A stretch of DNA of 64,000 nt from Paenibacillus sp. BIHB 4019 (GCF_002741035.1 NZ_CP016808.1:2651001-2715000); one strand, 5' to 3'; counted from the stretch's first letter, positions 34,385-44,908 are shown. Program-made: numbers and translations. The notes: a model not told the origin generated them from the sequence alone.

Positions 34385-35647
34385 GTGAAGAGAAGAAATC
34401 TAATCGTTCTTATGGTGATAATGACGGTATTGCTTGTACAGCCACTGAGCAGCAGTGCCGCATCGCTGGACAGCATTAATAAGCAGCTTTCAGATGCCAA
34501 GAAGGCCATTGACAAGGCGCAGAAGGAAGCTGACGCGACAGAGCAGCAAAAGACGGAAGTATCGACACTCAAATCTGATGTACAAGCTTCTATTAAAGCC
34601 GTATTGGCACAGTTGGATGCTGTTGTAGTCAATATGAATAATACGCAAGCAAAGGTTGATCAAACGGAGTCGGAGCTGCAACAGGCTGGCGCGGAGCTGG
34701 TAGAAGCGGAAGGCCGTGTCAAAACACGCGACATTCTGATTCAGCAGCGTCTGCGGCTTATGTATGAGAACGGCTCGGTGTCGTATCTTGACGTCTTGCT
34801 GAATGCGAGCAGCTTTTCCGATTTTATCGACCGCTTCGATTCGCTTCAGCTGATATTAAGCCAGGATCGCAGCATTTTAGAGCAAAACAAGGTTGATCAG
34901 GCGCTGGTTGAGGAGAAAAAAGCTGAGGTCGAGCACAAGCTTGAAGAAGTCAAAACGATGTACACCAAGCTGCAAAACTACCAAAGCGATCTAGCGAAAA
35001 AAGAAGCCGAGAAAAACAAGCTCGTTGCTGAATATGATCATCAGCTTGAGGATCTCGAAGATATAAGCGCAGAGCAGGAAGCGCTAATGATTGAATTCGC
35101 ACAGAAGGTATCCGAGCTGGAAGCCGAGAAGGTGGCGAAGCTGGAAGCGGAAAGAATCGCGAGAGAAAAAGCTGCTGCAGCTGCGGCTGCTGCTGCGGGT
35201 AAAGGCAATGGCAGCAACGGAGGCGGAAGCGGCGGTACAGTCTATACGGGCGGTAAGCTGGGCATGCCTATTTTTGACTCGTATCGTGTCAGCTCGGGCT
35301 ATGGCTATCGGATTCACCCGATTACGGGCTCTAAGAAGCTCCATACCGGCATCGACTTTGCAGCTCCTCAGGGAACGGCTATTCATGCAGCGGAAAGCGG
35401 CGTTGTTATTATGGCGCAGCGCTGGAGCGGTTATGGCAATGCTGTCATTATCGACCATGGCGGCGGCATGTGGACGCTGTATGGCCATATTCGCGAAGGC
35501 GGCATTAAAGTAAGCAAAGGCGACAGTGTTACAAAAGGCCAAAAAATTGCCGAGGTTGGCAGTACGGGCAATTCCACCGGACCGCATTTGCATTTTGAGG
35601 TGCGTATTAACGGATCAACAACTGATCCAAGCAGCTATTTAAAATAG
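34385..35647 (+). CDS. Coiled-coil M23 peptidase, probable FtsEX partner (EnvC/PcsB-like)
   Basis: 420 residues. Signal peptide RRNLIVLMVIMTVLLVQPLSSSA (cut near residue 26). A long coiled coil covers ~27-265, rich in Lys/Glu/Gln. An Ala/Gly-rich linker (~263-290) leads to a LytM/M23 domain (~300-418). Zinc ligands are visible as HTGIDFAAP (H and D) and GPHLHFEV (HxH), with the other conserved His in TLYGHI, so the peptidase looks active, unlike degenerate EnvC. GTG 34385 is preferred: AGGTGG is 8 bases upstream, while GTG 34373 abuts the ftsX stop. Immediate linkage to ftsEX suggests gated peptidoglycan hydrolysis during division or elongation. Confidence 0.88.
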   Translation: MKRRNLIVLMVIMTVLLVQPLSSSAASLDSINKQLSDAKKAIDKAQKEADATEQQKTEVSTLKSDVQASIKAVLAQLDAVVVNMNNTQAKVDQTESELQQAGAELVEAEGRVKTRDILIQQRLRLMYENGSVSYLDVLLNASSFSDFIDRFDSLQLILSQDRSILEQNKVDQALVEEKKAEVEHKLEEVKTMYTKLQNYQSDLAKKEAEKNKLVAEYDHQLEDLEDISAEQEALMIEFAQKVSELEAEKVAKLEAERIAREKAAAAAAAAAGKGNGSNGGGSGGTVYTGGKLGMPIFDSYRVSSGYGYRIHPITGSKKLHTGIDFAAPQGTAIHAAESGVVIMAQRWSGYGNAVIIDHGGGMWTLYGHIREGGIKVSKGDSVTKGQKIAEVGSTGNSTGPHLHFEVRINGSTTDPSSYLK

Positions 35648-35658
35648 GACGATCAGCA

Positions 35659-35687
35659 ACAAGCGGCAGCCTTCGGGCTGCCCTTGT
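35659..35687 (+). terminator. UUCG hairpin after the ftsEX operon
   Basis: ACAAGCGGCAGCC, TTCG, GGCTGCCCTTGT: a 12-bp stem with one mismatch and a stable tetraloop. There is no true T run (CTTGTTC), so termination is probable but less certain. The rest of the 355-bp gap holds the repeat at 35755-35856. Confidence 0.6.
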
Positions 35688-35754
35688 TCGAAATCCAATC
35701 AATTATACATGACTTCATAATTAGTCAGCTTCTATTTCTATTTCTGCTTCTGCG

Positions 35755-35856
35755 TGAAACGAGCGTTGCCGTCAAAGGATGGCAGCGCCGTTTACGCTTG
35801 AACTATTGAGAAAGGATATTTAACGTTATCCATTCTCTATAGTTCCCGGAATGAAA
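35755..35856. repeat. Interspersed palindromic repeat, locus 2
   Basis: Core TGAAACGAGCG, TTGCCGTCAAAGG, GCCGTTTACGCTTG (35755-35800), followed by the spacer part GAGAAAGGATAT (35808-35819) and CTCTAT-AGTTCCCGGAATGAAA (35835-35856). Both parts match locus 1 at 15111-15253, in the order expected for a tandem unit of roughly 100 bp. Outer arms AAACG/CGTTT and a G-rich inner dyad are kept. It lies upstream of ctpB, where no gene is seen. Confidence 0.72.
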
Positions 35857-36002
35857 AATATGGAATAAGCAGGTCGCTGGTCGGACGCAAATAAAAGGAC
35901 AGAACTTGTCATATACTAGGGCGTGTCCTCCAAACGGGAAGGCATGAACTGAAGTAGGTTCTATTTAATGCTGTGGTCAAACGAGAAGGTGGTGTCCTGA
36001 AT

Positions 36003-37538
36003 ATGCAGTTTAGAGGCCGTACAGTCATTGCTTTTGTGATGATTACGATGCTCGCTTCTGTTCTGGTCACGCTTGTAGTGGCTCGCGATCTTGTCGTGAG
36101 CAGCTATCAGGCGTCAGGCTCCGCTCCGGCAGCTGCCGAAACTAGCGGGCAACATGATCTGAATGAAGCCGAGATTGACAAAATGAATGCGGTGCTTGAT
36201 TTGATTGAAACCAAATATGTGAAGAAGACGGATCGTGAAGAGCTGGTAGACGGCGCAGTCAAAGGCATGCTGGAATCGCTGGATGATCCTTACTCCGTTT
36301 ATATGGAGAAGACGTCAGCGCAGCATTTTTCCGAATCCATCGAAGGATCTTTCACAGGTATTGGTGCGGAAGTGACGCTGCAAAACGGAAAGCTCGTCGT
36401 CGTATCCCCGATCAAAGGCTCTCCTGCCGAACGGGCGGGGCTGCTGGCGAAGGATGTCGTCATTTCGGTCAATGGAGAGAAGCTGGAGGGTCTTGGGCTG
36501 AATGAGGCTGTAGACAAAATTCGCGGCCCGAAAGGGACGAAGGCCAAGCTGCAGATCCAGCGGGCAGGCACAAGCGAATCGATCCAGCTGATTTTAATAC
36601 GGGATGATATTGATGTGGAGACCGTATATGCCCATTTGTCCGATGACCGGATTGGCGTCATTGAAATCCGCCAGTTTTCGCTCAATACGGCTGAACGCTT
36701 CAAGGAAGAGCTTGCCCGTCTGGAGCAGGAAGCGAAGCAGCAGGCGGCAGGGCAGGCTCAGGTACAGTCTGGTGCCCAGGTCAGCGAAGGAGCAGGCGAT
36801 AAGGGACGGCAAGGGCTTAAGGGCCTCGTAATTGACGTCCGCAATAACCCTGGCGGCGTATTGCCGGTCGTTGTAGAAATTGCCGAGCAGTTTATTGCGA
36901 AGGGCAGTGCGATTGTTCAGGTGGAGGATCGCGACGGCAAGCGGGAGAAGACGTTGTCCAAAGGCAGCCGCAAAGCCTATCCGGTCGCCGTAGTCATGAA
37001 CAAAGGCAGCGCCAGCGCCTCGGAAATATTGGCTGGCGCGCTGGGCGAGGAAGCCGGTGCGATACTGGTCGGCGAGACGACGTTCGGGAAAGGAACGGTA
37101 CAGGTGAGCTACAATAAAGCGCTGGGAGATGGCAGTCTTGTGAAAATGACGATTGCCAAGTGGCTGACGCCAGAAGGCGTCTGGATTCATGAGAAGGGCG
37201 TTGAGCCGACCGTGGCCGTAGCCCCTCCATCGCTTTACACCGTTGCGCGGCTGACGATAACCGAAACGCTGAAGCGCGATATGAACAATGAGCAAATTCG
37301 CAGTGCGCAAATTATGCTTAAAGGGCTTGGGTATGAGCCGAAGCGCAATGATGGTTATTTCAATGAGGAAACCGTGCAAGCTGTTAAGCAATTTCAGCGA
37401 AACTCAAGTCTTCCGGTGACGGGAGAACTGGACAAGTCGACAGCCGCAGCATTGGAGAAGGCGGTTATTGCATGGATTAAAGACAAGAACAACGATGTGC
37501 AGCTTCGGGAAGCGATTGAACGGGTAGGCAGGAAATAA
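36003..37538 (+). CDS. ctpB: CtpB-like S41 carboxyl-terminal processing protease
   Basis: 511 residues. One N-terminal TM anchor (~7-27) places the enzyme outside the membrane. A tail-protease N-domain, a PDZ domain (~110-190; GIGAEVTLQNGKLVV, SPAERAGLLAKDVVISVNG) and the S41 core follow. Catalytic Ser lies in NKGSASASEIL and Lys in TFGKGTVQ about 25 residues later, the Ser-Lys dyad. A peptidoglycan-binding domain (~425-495; AQIMLKGLGYEPKRNDGYF) ends the protein, as in CtpB. A Gln/Ala/Gly-rich insert (~240-274) splits the S41 core and is unusual. In B. subtilis CtpB cuts SpoIVFA in sporulation. AAGGTGG precedes ATG; GTG 35973 is an alternative start. Confidence 0.88.
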   Translation: MQFRGRTVIAFVMITMLASVLVTLVVARDLVVSSYQASGSAPAAAETSGQHDLNEAEIDKMNAVLDLIETKYVKKTDREELVDGAVKGMLESLDDPYSVYMEKTSAQHFSESIEGSFTGIGAEVTLQNGKLVVVSPIKGSPAERAGLLAKDVVISVNGEKLEGLGLNEAVDKIRGPKGTKAKLQIQRAGTSESIQLILIRDDIDVETVYAHLSDDRIGVIEIRQFSLNTAERFKEELARLEQEAKQQAAGQAQVQSGAQVSEGAGDKGRQGLKGLVIDVRNNPGGVLPVVVEIAEQFIAKGSAIVQVEDRDGKREKTLSKGSRKAYPVAVVMNKGSASASEILAGALGEEAGAILVGETTFGKGTVQVSYNKALGDGSLVKMTIAKWLTPEGVWIHEKGVEPTVAVAPPSLYTVARLTITETLKRDMNNEQIRSAQIMLKGLGYEPKRNDGYFNEETVQAVKQFQRNSSLPVTGELDKSTAAALEKAVIAWIKDKNNDVQLREAIERVGRK

Positions 37539-37563
37539 CGCCTCGTTGTCGAATCCATTACAA

Positions 37564-37598
37564 GGTTGACTCTGTCTTCGGAGTCAGCCTTTTCTTTT
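37564..37598 (+). terminator. Intrinsic terminator after ctpB
   Basis: GGTTGACTC and GAGTCAGCC around TGTCTTCG, followed by TTTTCTTTT. Confidence 0.88.
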
Positions 37599-37680
37599 GA
37601 ATAGGCAGCAGGTGTGAGGCGGGAAAATGCCGCAAAGGCGGCTAAAGGAATAAGTTGGTAAAAATGAAGGAGTGTATGCG

Positions 37681-39018
37681 GTGAATCAGGCTCTTGCTTT
37701 GTTGCAGCAATTCCAGCTGGCGTTGCTTCAACTGCTGGTACAACCTTTTTATTATGTGGCTATTTTATTTATTTTGCTCCAATACACAAAGCAGATTAAG
37801 CTTGAACGGCAATTGTTCGCCGTCAAGCTGCATATATGGCCCCGGCTGCTCGGCCGGGCAATCGTCACAGGCTTGCTGGTAGGACTAGCTGTATCCCTTG
37901 TAGGCGCGTTTATTGGCGTTGCCGTTACCCAGCAATCAGTGATGTGGTTATGGGGCGTCTCAGCGCTGCTCATGCTGTTTCGCATCCGTTATTTATGCTT
38001 CGCTTATGCTGCCGGCGTACTTGGCCTGCTGCAGTGGATCGTTGGGTTTACGCCGCTGGCTTCAGGCGAAGGCATAGCCGGTCAAGCTGCAGCTTCACTC
38101 GCCGCCATGGATATGACGGGGCTGTTCATGCTCGTAGCTCTGCTGCACTTGGCAGAGGCGCTGCTAGTGCGAAATCAGGGCGGCAAGCTGGCGACGCCGC
38201 TGTTCCTCTCGGGCAAGAGAGGGAAAATTGTCGGCGGCTACATGCTGCAAAGCTTTTGGCCGGTGCCTTTGCTGCTGCTCGTTCCTGTTGGTGGAGGTGC
38301 AGGCACTGGCGCTGCAACAGCAGCATTGCCGTGGACGCCGCTGCTTGGCGCAGATTGGTCGCAGGGCTGGACGATCGCCGCGCTGCCGATGATTATCGGC
38401 TTTAGCGAATTGACACGCTCGATGCTGCCTGAGGAGAAGGCCAGACACGCCGCGAAAGGCTTGCTGCTTTACAGCGTCGCACTCGCAGCAGCCGCTTTGC
38501 TGGCTTGGTGGCTGCCCGTGCTGCTGCCGATTGCCGCGCTCTGCTCGCTGCTGCTCCATGAAGCGATCATCTGGCGCAGCCGCAGGCTGGAAAATGCCAG
38601 CAGCCCGCTTTTCGTCCATGACCAGCGCGGCTTGCGCTTGCTAGGCATTTTGCCGCAAACGCCGGCTGAGGCGCTGGGGCTTCAAGCTGGAGAAATTATT
38701 TCCAAGGTTAATGGTGTTCGCGTGCATTCGAAGGCTGATCTGCATGCCGCGCTGCATCTCAACTCGGCTTTTTGCAAGCTGGAAGTGCTGAACTATGCGG
38801 GTGAAGTAAAGTTTGTGCAGCGTGCGCGTTATGAAAATGAGCATCATCAGCTCGGAGTTATTTTGGCGCCGGACGAGGATGCGAATTTCTATGCGGCCTC
38901 AGGCCCTGCTTCGCTGATTGACTTGTTGAAACGCAAGCGTACGGCGCATCGCCGGGGTTCATCTAAAGTGCCGGCTGCTGTAAATAATGCCGCGTCTGGC
39001 GAAAAAACGTCAGTATAG
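37681..39018 (+). CDS. minJ: MinJ-like polytopic PDZ membrane protein
   Basis: 445 residues. GTG start with GAAGGAG eight bases upstream. About seven or eight hydrophobic segments occupy residues 15-300. A PDZ domain follows (~315-385; LRLLGILPQTPAEALGLQAG, IISKVNGVRVHSKADL) and a basic tail (RKRTAHRRGSS) ends it. The topology, PDZ position and location between ctpB and uvrB match MinJ of B. subtilis, the bridge between DivIVA and MinD at division sites. Identity is assigned mostly by synteny and architecture. Confidence 0.75.
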   Translation: MNQALALLQQFQLALLQLLVQPFYYVAILFILLQYTKQIKLERQLFAVKLHIWPRLLGRAIVTGLLVGLAVSLVGAFIGVAVTQQSVMWLWGVSALLMLFRIRYLCFAYAAGVLGLLQWIVGFTPLASGEGIAGQAAASLAAMDMTGLFMLVALLHLAEALLVRNQGGKLATPLFLSGKRGKIVGGYMLQSFWPVPLLLLVPVGGGAGTGAATAALPWTPLLGADWSQGWTIAALPMIIGFSELTRSMLPEEKARHAAKGLLLYSVALAAAALLAWWLPVLLPIAALCSLLLHEAIIWRSRRLENASSPLFVHDQRGLRLLGILPQTPAEALGLQAGEIISKVNGVRVHSKADLHAALHLNSAFCKLEVLNYAGEVKFVQRARYENEHHQLGVILAPDEDANFYAASGPASLIDLLKRKRTAHRRGSSKVPAAVNNAASGEKTSV

Positions 39019-39093
39019 CATGAGCTGCGGTACTACCGTTCTAAATGGCTTTTGTCTAGGCCTGCTGGACAGGCTGATAGCAAATATTGTTCC

Positions 39094-39138
39094 AAAAGCG
39101 CAGTGACAGATTTTTTGATTCTGTCACTGCGCTTTTTT
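39094..39138 (+). terminator. Intrinsic terminator after minJ-like gene
   Basis: AAAAGCGCAGTGACAGA and TCTGTCACTGCGCTTTTTT form a 17-bp perfect stem with a T tract. Confidence 0.95.
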
Positions 39139-39168
39139 ATTTGGCCTCATGTAGGGAAATTTAGCTGG

Positions 39169-39215
39169 TTGCATCGGAGAATGCTTAGAGCTATAATAAA
39201 CGGGAACACATATTC
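39169..39215 (+). promoter_or_regulatory. uvrB promoter with LexA-like site
   Basis: TTGCAT (39169-39174), 17-base spacer, TATAAT (39192-39197). GAACACATATTC (39204-39215) covers the expected start of transcription and differs by one base from the LexA/DinR core GAAC-N4-GTTC. A second TATAAT at 39308-39313, nearer the gene, has no good -35. Confidence 0.5.
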
Positions 39216-39344
39216 TTATAGAAGAGCAGATTTGTCTGCATGAACTGGAATTACTTGTAACAGCATGAACAAATTGAGGCTTGCTGCTTCTTTTGCACGA
39301 TATAGACTATAATGATAGATAGCTGAGGAACGAAGAAGGAGTGG

Positions 39345-41351
39345 ATGGCTGAAGTGAGTAATCTTGCACCGCAAGCCCGTAACTTTGAGATTAAGTCCGA
39401 CTATACGCCGCAAGGCGACCAGCCGCGTGCCATTAAGCAGCTGGTTGAAGGCGTTGAAGCAGGAGAGAGATTTCAAACGCTGCTTGGGGCGACTGGAACG
39501 GGAAAGACCTATACGATTGCCAATATGATTGCGCAGGTGAATCGGCCTACGCTCGTTATTGCGCATAACAAGACGCTCGCAGCGCAGCTGTGCAGCGAAT
39601 TTAAGTCTTTTTTTCCCGATAATGCCGTGGAGTATTTCGTCAGCTATTACGATTATTTTCAGCCGGAAGCTTATATTCCTTCAACCGATACGTATATTGA
39701 GAAGGATTCGAGCATCAATGAAGAGATTGATAAGCTGCGCCACTCTTCGACCAGCTCGCTGTTCGAACGCAGAGACGTTATTGTTGTAGCCAGCGTTTCC
39801 TGTATCTATGGCTTAGGTTCGCCGAAGGAGTACGGCAGCATGCTGCTGTCGCTGCGCGTAGGGATGGAGAAGCCCCGCGATGCGATTTTGCATAAGCTGG
39901 TCGATATTCAATATCAGCGCAACGATATTAACTTTATTCGCGGGACATTCCGTGTCCGCGGCGATATTATAGAGATTTTTCCCGTTGCCAATAATGAGCG
40001 GGCGATTAGAATTGAACTGTTCGGCGACGAGATTGAACGGATTACGGAAATTGACGTATTGACCGGCGAGATCGTGGGCGAGCGTGAGCATGTTGCGATT
40101 TTTCCAGCGTCTCACTTTGTAACTCATGAGGAGACGATGAAGCTTGCGCTCGTTAATATTGAGCGAGAGCTGGAGGAGCGGCTTGCCGAGCTTAAGGAAG
40201 CGGGCAAGCTGCTGGAGGCGCAGCGGCTTGAGCAGCGTACGCGCTATGATATTGAGATGATGAGCGAGATGGGTTTTTGCTCAGGCATCGAGAACTATTC
40301 GGGTCCATTGACGTTCCGGGAACGGGGAGCAACGCCGTATACGCTCTTCGATTATTTTCCGGATGACATGCTCATTGTGATTGATGAGTCGCATGTATCG
40401 CTGCCGCAGATTCGCGCCATGTACAATGGCGACCGGGCTAGGAAGGAAATGCTCGTCAATCACGGTTTCCGGCTGCCATCGGCGATGGACAATCGGCCGC
40501 TTAAGTTCGAGGAGTTTGAGGCGAAGGCTAAGCAGACGATTTATGTCTCTGCTACACCGGGTCCTTTTGAACTGGAGCAATGCCCGACAATGGTAGAGCA
40601 AATTATTCGTCCTACCGGCCTGCTTGATCCGATCATTGAGCTTCGGCCAACGAAGGGACAGATCGATGATTTGCTGGGCGAAATTCGCGATCGGGTAGCG
40701 AAGGATGAACGGGTATTGGTGACGACGCTGACGAAGAAGATGGCGGAGGATCTAACCGATTATTTTAAGGAAATTGGCGTGAAGGTGCGTTATTTGCACT
40801 CGGATATTAAGACGCTGGAGCGGATTGCAATATTGCGCGATCTAAGGCTGGGCGTGTTCCACGTACTGGTGGGCATTAACCTGCTTCGGGAAGGGCTTGA
40901 TTTGCCCGAAGTATCGCTGGTAGCGATTTTGGATGCGGATAAGGAAGGCTTCCTGCGCTCAGACCGCTCCCTCATTCAAACGATTGGACGCGCGGCGCGC
41001 AACAGCGAAGGCCGGGTTATCATGTACGGCGATAAGGTGACGGATTCTATGGGCCGTGCAATGAAGGAAACAGAACGTCGGCGGACGATTCAAGAAGCTT
41101 TCAACGAGAAGCATGGCATTACGCCGCAGACGATTCGCAAGAAGGTATTGGAAGTGATTGAAGCGACCAAGGTTGCCGAGCAGAAGGCCGATTATTTGGC
41201 GGATGCCGGATCTGGCAAGATGTCGAAGAAGGACCGTCAGTCGATGATTAATAGATTGGAAGTTGAAATGAAGGATGCGGCGAAAAACCTGCAATTTGAG
41301 CGGGCAGCCGAGCTTCGTGACGCGTTGCTGGAACTGCGTGCAGGATTGTAG
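39345..41351 (+). CDS. uvrB: UvrABC excinuclease subunit B
   Basis: 668 residues. UvrB verifies damage after UvrA loading and recruits UvrC. Walker [11 protein letters not shown] (~46-55); the beta-hairpin that inserts between the strands shows [12 protein letters not shown]; Walker B is VIDESH (~346); helicase motif VI is [12 protein letters not shown]. The C-terminal UVR domain that binds UvrC is at ~630-668 ([20 protein letters not shown]). ATG 39345 is close to AAGGAG (39336-39341); GTG 39354, nine bases later, has better spacing and may be the true start. Confidence 0.96.
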   Translation: MAEVSNLAPQARNFEIKSDYTPQGDQPRAIKQLVEGVEAGERFQTLLGATGTGKTYTIANMIAQVNRPTLVIAHNKTLAAQLCSEFKSFFPDNAVEYFVSYYDYFQPEAYIPSTDTYIEKDSSINEEIDKLRHSSTSSLFERRDVIVVASVSCIYGLGSPKEYGSMLLSLRVGMEKPRDAILHKLVDIQYQRNDINFIRGTFRVRGDIIEIFPVANNERAIRIELFGDEIERITEIDVLTGEIVGEREHVAIFPASHFVTHEETMKLALVNIERELEERLAELKEAGKLLEAQRLEQRTRYDIEMMSEMGFCSGIENYSGPLTFRERGATPYTLFDYFPDDMLIVIDESHVSLPQIRAMYNGDRARKEMLVNHGFRLPSAMDNRPLKFEEFEAKAKQTIYVSATPGPFELEQCPTMVEQIIRPTGLLDPIIELRPTKGQIDDLLGEIRDRVAKDERVLVTTLTKKMAEDLTDYFKEIGVKVRYLHSDIKTLERIAILRDLRLGVFHVLVGINLLREGLDLPEVSLVAILDADKEGFLRSDRSLIQTIGRAARNSEGRVIMYGDKVTDSMGRAMKETERRRTIQEAFNEKHGITPQTIRKKVLEVIEATKVAEQKADYLADAGSGKMSKKDRQSMINRLEVEMKDAAKNLQFERAAELRDALLELRAGL

Positions 41352-41393
41352 AAGCGAATCAAGAGGATGGACAGGATAGAGGAGGAAATAAGA

Positions 41394-44276
41394 TTGGGTA
41401 GCGACAAAATTGTAGTCAAAGGCGCTCGTGCACACAATTTGAAAAATATTGATGTCACCATTCCGCGCGACAAGTTTGTTGTATTAACGGGATTGAGCGG
41501 CTCAGGCAAATCGTCCCTTGCATTTGATACGATTTACGCCGAAGGACAGCGCCGTTATGTGGAGTCCTTATCTGCCTATGCCAGACAGTTTCTCGGCCAG
41601 ATGGAGAAGCCCGATGTGGATTCCATTGAAGGCTTGTCTCCGGCCATTTCGATTGACCAGAAGACGACTAGCCGCAATCCTCGTTCGACTGTAGGTACAG
41701 TAACGGAAATTTACGATTACCTACGCTTGCTGTTCGCACGGATTGGCAAGCCTCATTGTCCAGAACATGGGATCGAGATTACTTCGCAGACCGTAGGCCA
41801 AATGGTTGACCGTATTATGGAATATCCCGAGAAGACGAAGCTGCAAATTTTGGCACCTCTCGTTTCCGGCCGCAAGGGCGAGCATACGAAGCTGTTTGCC
41901 GATATTCAGAAGCAGGGCTTCGTCCGTGTTCGCGTAAATGGCGAGCTGCGCGAGCTCAGTGAGAAGATCGAGCTGGAGAAAAATAAAAAACATAGCATTG
42001 AGGTCGTTGTCGACCGCATCGTCGTGAAGGCAGACGTGCACAGCCGCTTGGCTGATTCAATAGAGACGGCACTTAAATTGGCCGATGGCCGGGTGCTCGT
42101 TGACGTAATGGAGAAAGAAGAACTGTTGTTCAGCTCAAACCTGGCTTGTCCAGTATGCGGCTTTAGCGTAGAAGAACTCGCACCGCGGATGTTTTCATTC
42201 AACAGCCCTTTCGGTGCTTGTCCGGATTGCGACGGTTTAGGCGCGAAGATGATCGTCGATCCAGATTTGCTCGTTCCCGATACGAGCAAATCCATTAAAG
42301 ATGCAGCATTTCTTGCCTGGGCCGGAAGCACATCCAATTATTATCCGCAGTTTTTAAGCTCGGTTTGCGAGCATTATGGCATTCCACAGGATGTGCCGGT
42401 TTCTGAGCTCAGCGACGAGCAAATGAATAAGCTGCTTTATGGTACGGGTGGAGAACGTGTTCGCTTTCTATATGAGAATGACTTTGGTCATCGCAAAGAG
42501 GCTTATGTGCCATTTGAAGGTATCGTTAATAATTTGGAGCGGCGCTACCGCGAGACAGCGTCCGATTCCATGCGTGAGTATATCGAAGCTTATATGAGTG
42601 CCAAGCCATGTGGCGGCTGCAAAGGCCAGCGGCTGCGCAAGGAAACACTAGCTGTAACGATTGCCTCCCAGAACATCGCTCACGTCACTTCGCTTTCCAT
42701 TGGCGATTCGCAGCGCTTCTTCGAAGGCTTGGTATTAACGGAGAAGGAACAAACGATTGCCAATCTGATTTTGAAGGAGATTAACAGCCGGCTGGGCTTC
42801 CTTGTCAATGTGGGGCTGGAATATTTGGCAATGAACCGTGCGGCGGGAACGTTGTCCGGCGGTGAAGCACAGCGAATTCGATTGGCAACGCAGATCGGTT
42901 CGAGCCTGATGGGCGTTCTTTATATTTTGGATGAGCCGAGTATCGGACTGCATCAGCGGGACAATGATCGGCTGATTGAGACGCTTGTGCACATGCGGGA
43001 TATTGGCAATACGCTTATTGTTGTAGAGCATGATGAGGATACGATGCTGGCGGCTGATTACATTATCGATATTGGCCCTGGTGCGGGCATTCATGGCGGT
43101 ACCGTTATCGCCGAAGGAACACCAGCGGAGATTATGCACAATGAGCATTCGTTGACTGGCCAATATTTGAGCGGGCGCAAGTTTATTGAGGTACCGCTGG
43201 AGCGCCGCGCTGCGGGCGATAAGTGGTTGGAAGTTCGCGGTGCGAAGGAAAATAATTTGCGCGGGGTCAATGTGAAAATTCCGCTTGGCATTTTTACGGC
43301 AGTTACTGGCGTATCAGGTTCGGGCAAATCGACCTTCGTCAATGAAATCGTATATAAGACGCTTGCTCGTGATTTGAACCGAGCGAGAACACGTCCAGGA
43401 CAATATAAGGAAATGCGCGGTATCGAGCATTTGGAGAAGGTCATCGACATTGACCAATCGCCGATTGGCAGAACGCCGCGCTCGAATCCTGCTACGTATA
43501 CCGGCATGTTTGATGACGTTCGCGACCTTTATGCCTCGACCAATGAGTCCAAGGTACGGGGCTATAAGAAGGGCAGATTCAGCTTTAATGTGAAGGGCGG
43601 CCGCTGCGAGGCTTGCCGTGGAGACGGCATTATCAAGATTGAAATGCATTTCCTCCCTGACGTGTACGTTCCTTGTGAAATTTGCAAAGGCAAGCGTTAC
43701 AATCGTGAAACGCTGGAAGTGAAATATAAAGGCAAGAGCATTGCTGATGTTCTCGAAATGACGATTGAGGATGGCTGCAAGTTTTTTGAAAATATTCCGA
43801 GAATTCAGCGCAAATTGCAGACGCTGCTTGATGTAGGTTTAGGCTATATGCGCCTGGGACAACCTGCAACTACATTGTCTGGCGGCGAAGCACAACGTGT
43901 TAAGCTGGCTTCCGAGCTGTATCGCCGGAGTACGGGCAAAACGATGTACATTTTGGATGAGCCGACGACAGGCCTGCATGCCGATGATATTGACCGTCTG
44001 CTGATGGTGTTGCACCGCCTTGTTGATTCGGGCGAATCGGTACTCGTCATTGAGCATAATCTGGACGTTATTAAGACAGCCGATTATTTGATCGATTTGG
44101 GACCGGAAGGCGGAAGCGGCGGCGGAATGATCGTGGCAACGGGAACGCCTGAGGAAGTGGCCAAGGTAGACAAGTCCTATACAGGAAAATACCTGAAGCC
44201 TATTATGGAACGTGACCGTGAACGGACTATCCAGCGTCGCGAGACGGAATCTTCCGTTGCGGCAGCATCTAATTAA
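41394..44276 (+). CDS. uvrA: UvrABC excinuclease subunit A
   Basis: 960 residues. Twin ABC ATPase that scans DNA for lesions. First Walker [11 protein letters not shown], first zinc finger with CPVCGF and CPDCDGLG, signature [12 protein letters not shown]; second Walker [11 protein letters not shown], second zinc finger CEACRGDG and [10 protein letters not shown], signature [12 protein letters not shown], Walker [12 protein letters not shown]. All key residues are intact. TTG 41394 has GGAGG (41381-41385) 8 bases upstream and gives the usual [17 protein letters not shown] start; ATG 41367 lies ahead of that ribosome site. It follows uvrB by 42 bases, one operon. Confidence 0.96.
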   Translation: MGSDKIVVKGARAHNLKNIDVTIPRDKFVVLTGLSGSGKSSLAFDTIYAEGQRRYVESLSAYARQFLGQMEKPDVDSIEGLSPAISIDQKTTSRNPRSTVGTVTEIYDYLRLLFARIGKPHCPEHGIEITSQTVGQMVDRIMEYPEKTKLQILAPLVSGRKGEHTKLFADIQKQGFVRVRVNGELRELSEKIELEKNKKHSIEVVVDRIVVKADVHSRLADSIETALKLADGRVLVDVMEKEELLFSSNLACPVCGFSVEELAPRMFSFNSPFGACPDCDGLGAKMIVDPDLLVPDTSKSIKDAAFLAWAGSTSNYYPQFLSSVCEHYGIPQDVPVSELSDEQMNKLLYGTGGERVRFLYENDFGHRKEAYVPFEGIVNNLERRYRETASDSMREYIEAYMSAKPCGGCKGQRLRKETLAVTIASQNIAHVTSLSIGDSQRFFEGLVLTEKEQTIANLILKEINSRLGFLVNVGLEYLAMNRAAGTLSGGEAQRIRLATQIGSSLMGVLYILDEPSIGLHQRDNDRLIETLVHMRDIGNTLIVVEHDEDTMLAADYIIDIGPGAGIHGGTVIAEGTPAEIMHNEHSLTGQYLSGRKFIEVPLERRAAGDKWLEVRGAKENNLRGVNVKIPLGIFTAVTGVSGSGKSTFVNEIVYKTLARDLNRARTRPGQYKEMRGIEHLEKVIDIDQSPIGRTPRSNPATYTGMFDDVRDLYASTNESKVRGYKKGRFSFNVKGGRCEACRGDGIIKIEMHFLPDVYVPCEICKGKRYNRETLEVKYKGKSIADVLEMTIEDGCKFFENIPRIQRKLQTLLDVGLGYMRLGQPATTLSGGEAQRVKLASELYRRSTGKTMYILDEPTTGLHADDIDRLLMVLHRLVDSGESVLVIEHNLDVIKTADYLIDLGPEGGSGGGMIVATGTPEEVAKVDKSYTGKYLKPIMERDRERTIQRRETESSVAAASN

Positions 44277-44290
44277 GCTTGGTATTATGA

Positions 44291-44322
44291 GGCTAGCCAA
44301 CCGATAGGGGCTAGCCTTTTTT
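44291..44322 (+). terminator. Intrinsic terminator after uvrA
   Basis: GGCTAGCC (44291-44298) and GGCTAGCC (44309-44316) pair, then TTTTTT. The next ~300 bases contain TATAAT at 44396-44401 without a good -35, and otherwise nothing recognisable. Confidence 0.9.
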
Positions 44323-44632
44323 CTATGTTTGATTGTTCCTTTAGCTACATTTAATGACGGCTGCAGGTTATAAGGTTGGACAAAGCTGGACACCGTATAA
44401 TGAGATAGCAGCAAAGCCTCCTGCTAGCGGTTAGTCAGGATGCGGCGTACTTCATGGACAAACGTGACAAAGTTGTTACGAAAACAGATTCGGACTTGCG
44501 TCGGACGCATGGAAAAGATAACATATAGGTTAGGATAGGATGCGTATGGCCAAATGGATTTTTTAGTTTGGAAGACTGGTCCTAAAGCAAGTGGAATGGA
44601 GCAAAAGCTTAACTGTGGGAGGGGTCATTCAA

Positions 44633-44845
44633 ATGTTTTTGGCAGAAGAAGCAGCACAAACGACCAGCAACATTAACACGTTTGACTGGTTCATGCTTGC
44701 GTTTACAATTTTGTTATTGATCGGCTTTGTCCGGTTGGTCAAAGAGCGCAAGAAGAACATTTTTGCGATTGGTTTCACAGCTGTATCTTTGGGATTGTTT
44801 TTGTTTATTGATTACGTCATGATCGCCAAAGTATGGTTGGCATAA
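44633..44845 (+). CDS. Small two-TM membrane protein, function unknown
   Basis: 70 residues from ATG 44633, which has GGGAGGGG (44617-44624) eight bases upstream; an ATG 42 bases earlier has no ribosome site. A short acidic N-terminus (FLAEEAAQTTSN) precedes two hydrophobic helices (~18-34 and ~44-66) joined by a basic loop RLVKERKKN, so both ends should face outside. A terminator follows. I do not recognise the family; similar small proteins are common and unstudied in Bacillales. Confidence 0.75.
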   Translation: MFLAEEAAQTTSNINTFDWFMLAFTILLLIGFVRLVKERKKNIFAIGFTAVSLGLFLFIDYVMIAKVWLA

Positions 44846-44853
44846 GGAAAAAC

Positions 44854-44900
44854 AAAAAAAGTTCGTCCAAGTTGAATCCAACCTGGGCGGACTTTTTTTA
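44854..44900 (+). terminator. Intrinsic terminator after the small membrane protein
   Basis: AAAAAAAGTTCGTCCAAGTTG pairs, with wobble pairs, with CAACCTGGGCGGACTTTTTTT around AATC. Confidence 0.9.
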
Positions 44901-44908
44901 TTGCCTAC

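Noticed and set aside
37620..37650. GCCGCAAAGGCGGC before the minJ-like gene as a fourth repeat locus
   Set aside because: Only the inner dyad resembles the core; the GTTTACGCTTG end and the outer arms are missing.
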